A stretch of DNA of 64,000 bases. Source: JAIRMO01 sp046533115 (lineage in GTDB: Bacteria; Spirochaetota; Spirochaetia; Treponematales; Breznakiellaceae). The notes beneath the pieces were generated by a model. That model was given only the letters and a program-made list of their open reading frames with translations, ran no database searches and had not been told where the DNA came from. A program made the position numbers and the translations under genes. The stretch lies in contig NZ_JAJQRC010000003.1 of the NCBI RefSeq assembly GCF_046533115.1, positions 89,268-153,267 of the forward strand, given 5' to 3'. Each line of letters begins with the position of its first letter. The stretch's first letter is position 1. Positions 16,993 to 25,990 of this stretch are shown one piece after another.

Positions 16993-19677
16993 CTAAAAAG
17001 CCACCGCGGAGATACGATCCACCGTATAGGATGCTTTTTCATCATTTATGGAAAAATCAAATTTTTCTCCCACCTTTTTATTTAAAAGGGTCCCACCCAG
17101 GGGGGAAAGATAAGAAATGATCCGGTTCGTGGGGTCCGATTCCCAGGGCCCCAGGATGGTGTACTCCTCTTTTTTACCGGTGGCCTTATTGGATAGAACA
17201 ACCTTGGTTCCAAAGGACACCCGGCTCGTATTGACCGTAGCGGGATCAAATAGTTGAGCCCGTTCAATCTCATCTTTCAGTTTTGCCACCGTTGAATTGA
17301 GGATTTCCTGTTTCTCTTTAGCCGCCTTGTATTCCGCGTTTTCCCGTAAATCTCCCAGGGAAAGGGCATAGGCAATTTCCTTGGAATTGGCCGGAACCTC
17401 CACGTCCATGATATGCTGAAGATACCGCTGTTTTTCCTCATACATGGCCGCGGTTACCATGAGTCCCCGGGACACCTTCTTTTCCACATCCCCGAAGAAT
17501 TTAAAATTCGGATCCTTTTCCAAAATAAGGCCGCGGAGGTTTAATTTGTCCGCCGGATCCAGCGCCTTTACGTCTTCAATAAAGGTAAAAATCCGGATAA
17601 TAGTATCAGGGTCCGCCTGATTAATAAAAGAAGCCAACATACCGTCTTTAAAAAGTATAGTATATACCTGCTTATTTATCTTGCGATTTTCTGTAGTTTC
17701 CCGATGATTTTCGATTTCCCGGTAGCTTATATCCAGGATATGGATCAGGGTAATAAACTGTTTTTCCAGGGGAATGGCGGCCTTTTCAAACCACGGTTCG
17801 GTTCTATAGTTTTTAAAGAACCAGACCACCGCCTCCCGGTAATCCCGGAAATTCTCAAAACACTGTTGGACCAGGGAAACGAGTTTTTCCCCGTGCCCTT
17901 CTTTTATAAGGTTCAGGACAATCGAATTGGAGAGGGCGAAGGGCAAAAGTTTTATATAAATATCCGGCCAGGCGGGTACAAAAAGCTGAATATGGCGGAG
18001 GAATTCCTCTTTTAGTTTATTGTCCTTGAGGTTAAAAAACAAAGCCGGTATGTCTTCGATACCGTCGAGAATATCAAGGAAATTGAAGGAAAGTCCTGTT
18101 CCCAGATGGGGGTAGCGACCGGCAAGGTCCTTGATAAGGAGATACGAAGCCACCACCTGTTCGTTAACCTGGTTGTAAGACCGAAGGTACCCCAAAAAAT
18201 AGGCCGTCATTTCGTTAAAATATTCCGAATCCAGCTCCACATCCTTTTGGGCGGCATAGTTCCGGACGGTTAAAACCCGGTCAAAGAAATTTCGTTCCGC
18301 CTTAAATTCATTGTAGAGTTTTTCTTCAATGCTGATGGGCCGATCCCGAACCGTAAAGATATCGATATTTTCGGGGCTTACCCCAAAGGAGGGATCCGAT
18401 TTCAGGATTTCCCGTATTTTGGTACTCCAGGCGGTCCATTCACCGGGGGATAATATCGAAGGTACCAGTTCGGCCTTGATCCGTTTAATATCACAGGAGT
18501 TGTTAAAACTTTTGATCACCGTCCGTAATGCCCAGGAAGGCTCGGTTTTTACCCGGTCATGGAGTTTTTCTTTTTTATGGGTGGCTTTTAAAACCCAGAT
18601 ATGGTTTTTCGAGAGGGTTTGGAGGGCATTCACCGCCATCTTAAGGGACATGGAATGGGCCCGTTTTTTCGCGAAGTCGATGGTGATCTCATCCCCCTGT
18701 ACGTCGGCAATCCGGCCGACCCCCCAGGTTCGGTGGTAGACAAAATTGCCCTTATCAAAGGCGATGTGTTTTTCAAAATCCAAAATAGCCTCGTGGACAT
18801 TACGCCAGTTTTGGGCAAGATTGGAGATACGGATATATTCTTCCAGCTGGCTGTGATTCGCGTATTTCTGCTTGAAACATTCGATGATTTCCTTCCGGGC
18901 CAGGGAATCTTTTTCATCGTATTGCAGAATAATCTTGAGGATGTTAATGGCGGTATTGATGTCACCCCGCTGTTTACAGGAGCCGTAGACATCCTCCAAA
19001 AGGAGTACCGCCTTTTCCTCATTGATGTTTTTGGAGACCTTTTTCTGCACATGAAGAAAGAAATCGATATCCTCGGGACAGTATTCCAGCAGTTTTATCC
19101 AAATTTCCCGGACATTGGTGAAGAGCTGCTTGTTGATATACCGGTGCAGGGCTTTTTTATAATAATCTACTGCCGCGTCCAGATGGCTGAGTTTTTCATA
19201 ATGTTCCGCCAGGGATTTGGCCAGATCCGCCTCTTCATAATCAACTTTAACCAGCCGCTCCCAAATGCCGTAGATGGCCTCTTCCTCATTTTCGTTTTTA
19301 TAACAGTCCCCCAGGGTCCGCAGGGCAAATTTTGATTCCCCGTAATCCAGGATCCGTTCGCAAAGATATTTTACAATATTCCACTTATGGTTATCCACAA
19401 AAATGGTAACCAGGGTAATCAGGGCGGAATCATCAATGATCTGCCGGGATAGGGCTATCATTCCCGAAATATAGAGGGCGATGATGCTGTTTTTGGTATG
19501 AATCAGATGTTCATCACAGAGTTTTTTAAGTTCATCATAGGCCCGCTTTTCCCCGGCTTCTTTCAGAACGAGATCCAGCTCTTTAAACTGGGTGGTTGAA
19601 TAATTGCTGAGGGTAGCTCTGGTCCACTTTTCCTCATTCAGCATTTCCTGTACATTTTTTAGAAGAGCTTCAGACAT
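16993..19677 (-). CDS. greA: GreA-type transcription elongation factor with very large helical N-terminal region
   Basis: The last 160 or so residues are a GreA/GreB factor: coiled coil with GDLRENAEY at 775-783 (acidic tip residues D776 and E779 that place Mg2+ for RNA cleavage) followed by the FKBP-like domain. The preceding 730 residues are alpha-helical and TPR-like in part, unlike E. coli GreA (158 residues). Treponema and Borrelia are known to encode GreA of about 900 residues. The role of the N-terminal region is unknown; a scaffold coupling RNA polymerase to other partners is only a guess. A 14-bp inverted repeat sits upstream of the start. Confidence 0.9.
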   Translation of the reverse strand: MSEALLKNVQEMLNEEKWTRATLSNYSTTQFKELDLVLKEAGEKRAYDELKKLCDEHLIHTKNSIIALYISGMIALSRQIIDDSALITLVTIFVDNHKWNIVKYLCERILDYGESKFALRTLGDCYKNENEEEAIYGIWERLVKVDYEEADLAKSLAEHYEKLSHLDAAVDYYKKALHRYINKQLFTNVREIWIKLLEYCPEDIDFFLHVQKKVSKNINEEKAVLLLEDVYGSCKQRGDINTAINILKIILQYDEKDSLARKEIIECFKQKYANHSQLEEYIRISNLAQNWRNVHEAILDFEKHIAFDKGNFVYHRTWGVGRIADVQGDEITIDFAKKRAHSMSLKMAVNALQTLSKNHIWVLKATHKKEKLHDRVKTEPSWALRTVIKSFNNSCDIKRIKAELVPSILSPGEWTAWSTKIREILKSDPSFGVSPENIDIFTVRDRPISIEEKLYNEFKAERNFFDRVLTVRNYAAQKDVELDSEYFNEMTAYFLGYLRSYNQVNEQVVASYLLIKDLAGRYPHLGTGLSFNFLDILDGIEDIPALFFNLKDNKLKEEFLRHIQLFVPAWPDIYIKLLPFALSNSIVLNLIKEGHGEKLVSLVQQCFENFRDYREAVVWFFKNYRTEPWFEKAAIPLEKQFITLIHILDISYREIENHRETTENRKINKQVYTILFKDGMLASFINQADPDTIIRIFTFIEDVKALDPADKLNLRGLILEKDPNFKFFGDVEKKVSRGLMVTAAMYEEKQRYLQHIMDVEVPANSKEIAYALSLGDLRENAEYKAAKEKQEILNSTVAKLKDEIERAQLFDPATVNTSRVSFGTKVVLSNKATGKKEEYTILGPWESDPTNRIISYLSPLGGTLLNKKVGEKFDFSINDEKASYTVDRISAVAF

Positions 19678-19712
19678 CTCGTAACTCCTTGCCCCATGGG
19701 CACATCTAAAAT

Positions 19713-19746
19713 GGGGTATAAATTTATAATACTAAATTTATACCCC
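19713..19746. promoter_or_regulatory. 14-bp perfect inverted repeat upstream of the GreA-type gene
   Basis: GGGGTATAAATTTA and its exact complement flank a 6-nt spacer (arms 19713-19726 and 19733-19746). It lies 36-69 nt upstream of the minus-strand start at 19677 and contains TATAAA-like -10 candidates, so it may be an operator overlapping the promoter. It has no T run, which argues against a terminator for the TPR gene on the same strand. Confidence 0.5.
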
Positions 19747-19826
19747 CGGTGTCTTTACCGGTATAAACATCATGTTAAGGGGTCGATCCCAAAACTCAAG
19801 GTTTGGAAGCGCCCCCCCACGATCCC

Positions 19827-20765
19827 CTAGTGCATATACTGTTCGTATATTTCCGGATCGATGAGCTTTATTTTCAGCATGGTCTCCTCAATAAGACCGG
19901 GATTCTCCCGAATATTTTCATAATGGTCTATTAACCAAAAATACCGGTTGATAAGCCGGGGTATCAACAGGGAAAGGTTATCGGGACGGCCGCGGATCTC
20001 GTTTTCCAGGGAAAAAATGGATTGTTTTATCCGGCTTAATTCAATGGATTTTAGCTCCCTTTTGACGGAAAATACCCCAAAAAGGCGTCCGTAAATAGGT
20101 ATCCATTCCAAAAGTTCCTGCCCCAGATATCCCTTCCCTTTTACCCTATCCGCGAGGCGGATAATCAACTCCGACTCCATGGATCTGAGATTAACCCCCT
20201 GGGGATCCGTAAAAAACGCCTCCCGAAACAGAACCTTGGCGACCCTGGTTTCTTCCAACAGGGCATTGACATCCGCCAGTTCCGAGAGGGTTTCTCCGTC
20301 CTCCCGCCTAAACCGGGCCGCCTGTTCCATATATTTGAGGGCCTCTACATAGTTACCGACCCCCTTGTAACAGCATCCCACCTGTAACAGCAATCCCGGA
20401 TCATGCTGGTTTACCCCGTCCCCCAACACATCTTCAAAGGCCTTGAGGGCGGTGGAAAAAACAAAACGCCGCACCGCATAAAGGCATGCGTCATATCCTT
20501 CCCCGATTCGATCCAAAAAACCATAAAAAGATTTCCACTGGGAAAGAATAAACCCCCCCCTGTCATAGGGATCATGGAAATCATCCAAACGTTTTATCCG
20601 TTCAAGCCACCAGTTAAGGCATTTTAAGCCGTAAACCACCTCAGGATTATCATAATCCAGTCCCAGGGCTTCATCTAAAACCCGCAGGGCTGACGTTACA
20701 TCCGAGGCTTTTAGGTTATCATAGGCTTTTTGAATGAGCCCCGGCACTGATATTTCCGTATTCAT
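19827..20765 (-). CDS. TPR-like helical protein
   Basis: The 312-residue soluble protein has helix pairs resembling TPR units (for example LLLQVGCCYKGVGNYVEALKYMEQAA near residues 125-150). There is no signal peptide or membrane segment. It is transcribed away from rpe and lies upstream of the GreA-type gene on the same strand with 149 nt between. Function not recognised; an adaptor role is typical of TPR proteins. Confidence 0.75.
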   Translation of the reverse strand: MNTEISVPGLIQKAYDNLKASDVTSALRVLDEALGLDYDNPEVVYGLKCLNWWLERIKRLDDFHDPYDRGGFILSQWKSFYGFLDRIGEGYDACLYAVRRFVFSTALKAFEDVLGDGVNQHDPGLLLQVGCCYKGVGNYVEALKYMEQAARFRREDGETLSELADVNALLEETRVAKVLFREAFFTDPQGVNLRSMESELIIRLADRVKGKGYLGQELLEWIPIYGRLFGVFSVKRELKSIELSRIKQSIFSLENEIRGRPDNLSLLIPRLINRYFWLIDHYENIRENPGLIEETMLKIKLIDPEIYEQYMH

Positions 20766-20787
20766 GACTTGAATAGTTTAACACATT

Positions 20788-20818
20788 TTGGTAAAAATTA
20801 TAGTTTCTATATTATACT
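20788..20818 (+). promoter_or_regulatory. Candidate promoter for rpe
   Basis: TTGGTA (20788-20793) and TATACT (20813-20818) with a 19-nt spacer lie in the AT-rich gap between the divergent TPR gene and rpe. The long spacer makes the -35 assignment uncertain; the -10 is good. Confidence 0.4.
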
Positions 20819-20866
20819 ATTTTTCTCCTTCTTTACAAGGCCCCTTTGAAAGGGTATTATCCTGTT

Positions 20867-21517
20867 ATGAGTTGTATTATCGCCCCCTCGGTGCTGGCGG
20901 CGGATTTTTCCAATTTAGCCGCCGCGGCGGCCGATATAGATGATTCAGGGGCCGAGTGGACCCATTTAGATGTCATGGACGGCAGCTTCGTTCCCAATTT
21001 GACCTTCGGCCCCAAAATGGCCGCGGATCTGCGGCCCCATACCTCCTCGGTGTTTGATGTCCACCTTATGGTGTGGCGGCCCGAGGATTATATCGATGAA
21101 TTTGCCCGCTCCGGGGCGGATTATATCACCTTTCATGCGGAAGCGGCGGTACATTCCCACCGGATCCTTCAATCCATACGGAAATTGGGAAAAAAGACGG
21201 GGATAAGTATCGTCCCCGCTACTCCGGTCATTTTAATAGAAGAATTATTACCCCTGGTCGATCTGGTCCTGGTGATGACCGTCAATCCCGGTTTCGGCGG
21301 GCAGGTCCTTATTCCGGAGTGTCTTGAAAAGGTAAAAACCCTCGTCCTGCTCCGGGAAAAGAAGGGCTTATCCTTCCTTATTTCCGTGGATGGAGGGATC
21401 AACGAGACCACCGCGGCCCAGGCCCGGGCTGCGGGGGTGGATGTGCTGGTTGCCGGGTCGGCCTTTTTTAACGCCCGGGACAAAAAGGCCCTGGTATCGC
21501 AATTAAAGGGGAGGTAA
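20867..21517 (+). CDS. rpe: Ribulose-phosphate 3-epimerase
   Basis: Rpe interconverts ribulose-5-phosphate and xylulose-5-phosphate in the pentose phosphate pathway. The 216-residue TIM barrel shows SVLAADF, HLDVMDGSFVPNLTFG with a metal-binding His and the catalytic Asp, FDVHLMV, MTVNPGFGGQ and the second catalytic Asp in VDGGI. ATG 20867 is preferred over an in-frame TTG at 20846. Confidence 0.96.
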   Translation: MSCIIAPSVLAADFSNLAAAAADIDDSGAEWTHLDVMDGSFVPNLTFGPKMAADLRPHTSSVFDVHLMVWRPEDYIDEFARSGADYITFHAEAAVHSHRILQSIRKLGKKTGISIVPATPVILIEELLPLVDLVLVMTVNPGFGGQVLIPECLEKVKTLVLLREKKGLSFLISVDGGINETTAAQARAAGVDVLVAGSAFFNARDKKALVSQLKGR

Positions 21518-21587
21518 CGGAAGGTAATGGTAAAATTGCCCCTGGCCGGACCGCCCGGCGGGATGCCGATTTCCTTGTTAAAAGATA

Positions 21588-22706
21588 ATGAAATTTGATC
21601 CTATCTTGACCCGGGCGCTCCGGCTTGCCCGGCGCGGTAAATTCGGGGAAGCTATCCATCATCTGGAAAGCGAAGTCGTTCGATACCATAACTCCTTTAT
21701 ATATTATTATATTGTGGGGGTATTGTGCCTCCGTGCCGGTGATTTCGGCGGGGCCCTGACCTATCTAAAGCGGGCCCGGGAAATAAGAATGCAAGACCCC
21801 CAGGTGCTTTTGGGTATGGCGGTTCTTTTTCTCCGTCGGGGGGATACGGACCGGGCATTGGATATCTATCTGGAGGTGCTGGATAAAGATGGGCATAACC
21901 GGATCGCCCAAAAAGCCCTCAACGGGATACGGAAATATTCGGGAACCGATGACTTTGCGCTATGGATAGAATCGGGGAAGCTCACCCGGTTTTATCCGCC
22001 CCTGCCTAAGCTCCCCCCCCGGATAGCCCTGGTGTCCCTGGGCGTCCTGGCCTTTATCGTACTCGGTGGGGGGATGCTGCTCAAATTCAATATCATTCCG
22101 CTGCCGTTTAAATCCGTTTCCCCCCGGGATGGTTATGCCGGAAGCGCCCTGGAGCGGGGGGAATTACAGACGCCGGTCCAAATCAGCGGCAGTTACCGGT
22201 ACATCTTAACCAAAGATCAGGTGGTGGATACCTATAACAAGGCCCGTTCCTTATTTACCGAGCTTCGGGATGAGGCCGCCCGGGTGGAGCTTAACCGGAT
22301 CATCGAATCCAATGCCTCCGAGGCGATTAAAAACAAGGCCCGGCTGCTTATGTCCTACCTGGAGGTTCCCGGCTTTGATACCCTAAAGGATAGGTTCTCC
22401 TACGCAACCGTGGCGGGGGATCCCGGCCTTTACCGGGACTGCCATGTGATCTGGCGGGGGATGGCGGCCGATATTGATGCCGGGGAGTCCGCTACGGCCT
22501 TTGATTTTCTTGTGGGTTATGACACCCATAGAACCCTGGAAGGGAAAGTACCGGTGTTTTTTAATTTTTCCGTAGCGGTGAATCCCGAAAAGCCCCTGGA
22601 AGTATTGGGCCGGGTTATCCCGGTGGTTACCGGAGACGGTCAGGGAATCGAGGTACATCTGGAAGGCATCGCCCTGTACCAGTCGGGAATCCCCGATGCC
22701 CGGTGA
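21588..22706 (+). CDS. TPR protein with one membrane helix
   Basis: The 372-residue product has N-terminal TPR-like units (about 10-115), a single hydrophobic helix (RIALVSLGVLAFIVLGGGML, about 145-165), and a C-terminal extracytoplasmic region without a recognised domain. Topology suggests cytoplasmic TPRs anchored to the inner membrane. It lies 70 nt after rpe in the same direction, with an AAAAGA-type weak ribosome site. Confidence 0.75.
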   Translation: MKFDPILTRALRLARRGKFGEAIHHLESEVVRYHNSFIYYYIVGVLCLRAGDFGGALTYLKRAREIRMQDPQVLLGMAVLFLRRGDTDRALDIYLEVLDKDGHNRIAQKALNGIRKYSGTDDFALWIESGKLTRFYPPLPKLPPRIALVSLGVLAFIVLGGGMLLKFNIIPLPFKSVSPRDGYAGSALERGELQTPVQISGSYRYILTKDQVVDTYNKARSLFTELRDEAARVELNRIIESNASEAIKNKARLLMSYLEVPGFDTLKDRFSYATVAGDPGLYRDCHVIWRGMAADIDAGESATAFDFLVGYDTHRTLEGKVPVFFNFSVAVNPEKPLEVLGRVIPVVTGDGQGIEVHLEGIALYQSGIPDAR

Positions 22707-22734
22707 TAATTTCCGCTTTTCCCGGAGGGATAAG

Positions 22735-22761
22735 ATGGTTTTGCGGGTTATGGGTTCATGA
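22735..22761 (+). CDS. Eight-codon upstream ORF coupled to dtd
   Basis: ATG 22735 follows a GGAGGG ribosome site and opens an 8-codon frame (MVLRVMGS) whose TGA overlaps the dtd ATG as ATGA. The dtd start has no ribosome site of its own, so the mini-ORF may feed ribosomes into dtd by re-initiation. That it is translated is inference. Confidence 0.4.
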   Translation: MVLRVMGS

Positions 22762-23207
22762 GAGCCGTGGTACAGCGGGTCCGGGATGCCCAGGTTTCCG
22801 TGGCAGGGGAGGAAACCGGAAAAATCGCCCGGGGGCTTTTGGTATACCTGGGGGTTGCCCAGGGGGATTGCGAAGCCGACGCCGGCTATCTCGCGGAAAA
22901 AATCGCCGGTTTACGGATCTTTCCCGATGCCGCGGGGGTGATGAATTGTTCCGTCTTGGAAAGCGGGGGGGCGGTCCTGGCGATTTCCCAGTTTACCCTT
23001 TTGGCGGACGCCCGGAAGGGCCGGCGGCCGTCCTATTCCAATGCCGCCGAGGGAGCGGCTGCCAAAGGGCTCTACGAATATTTTATGGAAAAAATTCGGG
23101 AACAGGGGCTGATCTGTGAAAGCGGGATCTTTCAGGCCCACATGGACGTTTCCTATACCAATGACGGTCCCGTGACCATACTGCTGGATTCCAAAAAGTT
23201 GTTTTAG
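22758..23207 (+). CDS. dtd: D-aminoacyl-tRNA deacylase
   Basis: Dtd removes D-amino acids mis-charged on tRNA. The 149-residue product has both family motifs, SQFTLLAD in the middle and the C-terminal NDGPVTI, and a normal N-terminus (MRAVVQRV). It ends 80 nt before the convergent PRPP synthetase gene; that gap carries a TTTTGAAACCGG motif at 23276. Confidence 0.95.
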   Translation: MRAVVQRVRDAQVSVAGEETGKIARGLLVYLGVAQGDCEADAGYLAEKIAGLRIFPDAAGVMNCSVLESGGAVLAISQFTLLADARKGRRPSYSNAAEGAAAKGLYEYFMEKIREQGLICESGIFQAHMDVSYTNDGPVTILLDSKKLF

Positions 23208-23288
23208 GAATTCCCCCTCTTTCGGGACAATTTTCCTGACCGGGCGCTTCCAAGCCCCTTGAAAAGCAAAACAAATTTTGAAACCGGT

Positions 23289-24395
23289 TCAATGCTGGTT
23301 AAACAAATCCGGGGATTTCAGATAGTCCTCGGCGTTAAAGGCCGCCAGGAGTTTCCCCATGGAGTTATTGGTTATGATGGTACAGATTACCTCCGCCGAT
23401 AGTTCCGCCGAGGGAACCACCTCCAGGTTGGGGATGGGTTCCGGCAGTGACCCGAGGCAGCATACCGTATCGGTAACCATGATATGCCGCAGAAGGCCCT
23501 GGGAGGAGAGCCGGGTAAGGCGTTCCGCGGCGGGGGAAGAAAAAATAGCGTGTACCGCGATGAGGTTTATTTCCGCCGGTTTCAGGGGAGCCAGGGCAAG
23601 GATAAGGCTTTCCACGGATCCCGCGGTATCCACCATATCGTCCACGATCCATAGCACCTTGCCTTCGACGGGTTCGGCGGAAAGGATATTGATGGATTCA
23701 ATGGAATTGGACCGGGAGTAATCCCGCTGCTTGTGGGCCACCACCAGGGGCGCCCCAAAGGCATTGGCAAAACGGCGGGCCAGCTTTTCTCCCCCGGCGT
23801 CCACGGAACAGAAGGCCCAATGGGGGCGTACCTCCTGTTCCAGGGTTTTGATGTCCCGGATATACACGTCACAGAGCCGTTTTTTAAGCAGGGTCAGGGC
23901 GGGAATATCATCAATGGCGCAAATGGCGGGATCCACCATGGATTTTGATTTATCCGAATGCAGCTGGTAGGTTATGATGTGGGTGGTCCCCAGGCTGACG
24001 AGGGTCTTTAAATGGACCCAAAGCCCTACGGAGCTGCGCCGCATGGTCCGGTCGGAACGGGAACAGGAAACAAAGGGCTCAAAAACAAGGATTTTTTCCG
24101 CCTGGGAACGTTTTAAGGCATCCACCGTGTGATATAACTCGATTTTTGCCTCATCCACCGCGATCCCCCCCTGATTGCGGGCGCAGCTGGTAAAAAGGAC
24201 CACATCCTTCCCCCGTAGGGAGGTATTGATCTCCACTTCCATTTCACCGTCGGCGAAACGATCCGTTTTTAGGGCCTGCACACCGTTCAGATCAAAGTTT
24301 TGGGAGGCAAAACTGGGGAATTTCGAGAGGTAATAAACAACCCGGGAGGCATAATCCCGCATGGATCGGGTGGCGGTCACGACAAATCCCTTCAT
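23289..24395 (-). CDS. prs: Divergent ribose-phosphate pyrophosphokinase (PRPP synthetase)
   Basis: PRPP synthetase transfers pyrophosphate from ATP to ribose-5-phosphate. The 368-residue protein has the family architecture: N-terminal RFADGEMEVEI segment, an atypical flexible-loop SCSRSDR in place of the usual YARQDR, and the PRPP-binding VLWIVDDMVDTAGSV. It is about 50 residues longer than typical bacterial Prs. It is divergent from recA. Function is likely but kinetic properties may differ. Confidence 0.85.
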   Translation of the reverse strand: MKGFVVTATRSMRDYASRVVYYLSKFPSFASQNFDLNGVQALKTDRFADGEMEVEINTSLRGKDVVLFTSCARNQGGIAVDEAKIELYHTVDALKRSQAEKILVFEPFVSCSRSDRTMRRSSVGLWVHLKTLVSLGTTHIITYQLHSDKSKSMVDPAICAIDDIPALTLLKKRLCDVYIRDIKTLEQEVRPHWAFCSVDAGGEKLARRFANAFGAPLVVAHKQRDYSRSNSIESINILSAEPVEGKVLWIVDDMVDTAGSVESLILALAPLKPAEINLIAVHAIFSSPAAERLTRLSSQGLLRHIMVTDTVCCLGSLPEPIPNLEVVPSAELSAEVICTIITNNSMGKLLAAFNAEDYLKSPDLFNQH

Positions 24396-24712
24396 CTTAC
24401 GGTTTCACCCTTCATGGTTATAGTTTACTATAGGCGGGGAAAGATTGCATAGGGGGATATACCGATAGTAAACAAAAAAAATATGTGTTATTTTTTATGG
24501 TATGACGGCTTTCCCAAACGGTAGCTTTTGGGAAAACCAGGTTATATTGACAGGGGCTGTTTCAAGGCTCGCAATTTCCCGCGGACGGACCGGCGGTTCA
24601 TCCGCCGGGGGAGAATGGTTTTTTAGCGGAATTTGTGCGGAAACCGGGATTTCCGGACACCGCCACTAAAGCAGGATAGATATGGTTGCCTTATATAAGG
24701 GAGGAGGAAAGG
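24396..24712. other. prs-recA divergent intergenic region
   Basis: This 317-nt gap holds paired GTTTACTAT half-sites (24423-24473), a GGGGCTGTTTCAAGG copy of the dispersed motif (24553-24567), a CCGGCGG/CCGCCGG hairpin (24590-24608) and the recA ribosome site GGGAGGAGG just upstream of 24713. No ORF of merit is seen. Confidence 0.5.
24423..24473. promoter_or_regulatory. Inverted GTTTACTAT half-sites between prs and recA
   Basis: GTTTACTATAGG (24423-24434) and CCGATAGTAAAC (24462-24473) are inverted copies matching at 11 of 12 positions, with centres about 39 nt apart. Their placement next to the prs start and upstream of recA fits a regulator site for one or both genes. No match to a named operator is claimed. 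Confidence 0.4.
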
Positions 24713-25990
24713 ATGGCAAAAATAGATGGACCTGAAAAGACCCGGGGGAATCCCCTGGCGACGGGGGAAGAAAAAGCAAAGGCCATGGAAACGGCCCGGC
24801 TTCAGATAGAAAAACAATTTGGTTCCGGTTCCCTGATAAAATTGGGGGATCATACCAATGCGGCGGGGATAGAGGTTATTCCCTCGGGGTCCATTCTGTT
24901 GGATGAGGCCCTGGGGATAGGGGGGTATCCCCGGGGCAGGATCATCGAAATTTATGGACCTGAGTCTTCCGGAAAGACGACCCTGGCCCTCCACGCCATT
25001 GCGGAGGCCCAGAAATTGGGGGGGATCGCCGCCTTTGTGGACGCCGAACACGCCCTGGATCCCATATATGCCAAAAATCTGGGGGTAAACATTGACGAAC
25101 TGTGGATTTCCCAGCCGGATACCGGGGAACAGGCCCTGGAGATTGCCGAAAGCCTGGTCCGGTCCGGGGCGGTGGATGTGATTGTGGTGGATTCCGTGGC
25201 GGCCCTGACCCCACAGGCGGAAATTGAGGGGGATATGGGGGATGCCCACATGGGCCTGCAGGCGCGGCTTATGAGCCAGGCCCTGCGGAAACTCACCGCT
25301 ACCATCGGTAAATCCCGGACCATCCTGATCTTTATTAACCAGATCCGGATGAAAATCGGGATCATGTTCGGTAATCCCGAAACCACCACCGGGGGTAACG
25401 CCCTTAAATTCTATGCTTCGGTTCGGCTGGAGGTCCGCAAGATGGACACCATCGAAAAGGGAGAGAAGGGGGAGTCCGACGCCATTGGGAACCGGGTCAA
25501 GGTCAAGGTGGTTAAAAACAAGGTCGCCCCCCCCTTTAGGAAGGCGGAGCTGGAGATCATGTTCGGTAAGGGGGTATCCGCCATTGGGAGCCTATTGGAC
25601 GCGGCGGTTAAATATGAAATTATCGACAAAAAGGGCGCCTGGTTTTCTTATGGGGAAGAAAAGGTCGGCCAGGGCCGGGAAAATGCCAAGGCCTATTTGG
25701 AAGCCAACCCCGACTTTGCCCGGGAGGTGGAACAGAAACTCAGGCCGCTCATGTTCCCCGGCCGGGAATTCTCCCCGCCCGAAAAGGCCCCTCCCCGGAA
25801 AGCCCCGGAGGAAAAGCGTCCCGAAGAGCCGGTCCCCCAGGCAGCGGATGATAGGATAGAGGAGAAAAAGGCCCCGGCGGAAAAAAGAGGGCCCGGCCGG
25901 CCCCCTGCGGAAGTTTCCCCCGCCAAAGAGAAGGTTCCGGGCCGGGGTCCGGGAAGGCCCCCCTCCCGGGGGGTAGATGGCCTTTTCTAA
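24713..25990 (+). CDS. recA: Recombinase RecA with long basic AT-hook-like tail
   Basis: RecA forms the ATP-dependent DNA strand-exchange filament and activates the SOS response. The core is standard: Walker A GPESSGKTT near residue 82, VVDSVAAL Walker B, loop L1 and L2 regions (FINQIRMKIGIMFGNPETTTGG). The protein is 425 residues rather than about 350; the extra tail from about residue 350 is Pro/Glu/Lys-rich and carries two RGPGRPP units. Start ATG 24713 is well spaced from GGAGGAGG. folK overlaps the end by 14 nt. Confidence 0.96.
   Translation: MAKIDGPEKTRGNPLATGEEKAKAMETARLQIEKQFGSGSLIKLGDHTNAAGIEVIPSGSILLDEALGIGGYPRGRIIEIYGPESSGKTTLALHAIAEAQKLGGIAAFVDAEHALDPIYAKNLGVNIDELWISQPDTGEQALEIAESLVRSGAVDVIVVDSVAALTPQAEIEGDMGDAHMGLQARLMSQALRKLTATIGKSRTILIFINQIRMKIGIMFGNPETTTGGNALKFYASVRLEVRKMDTIEKGEKGESDAIGNRVKVKVVKNKVAPPFRKAELEIMFGKGVSAIGSLLDAAVKYEIIDKKGAWFSYGEEKVGQGRENAKAYLEANPDFAREVEQKLRPLMFPGREFSPPEKAPPRKAPEEKRPEEPVPQAADDRIEEKKAPAEKRGPGRPPAEVSPAKEKVPGRGPGRPPSRGVDGLF

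Noticed and set aside
22703..23119. 138-codon frame overlapping dtd
   Set aside because: Shadow of dtd in another frame; Gly/Arg-rich.
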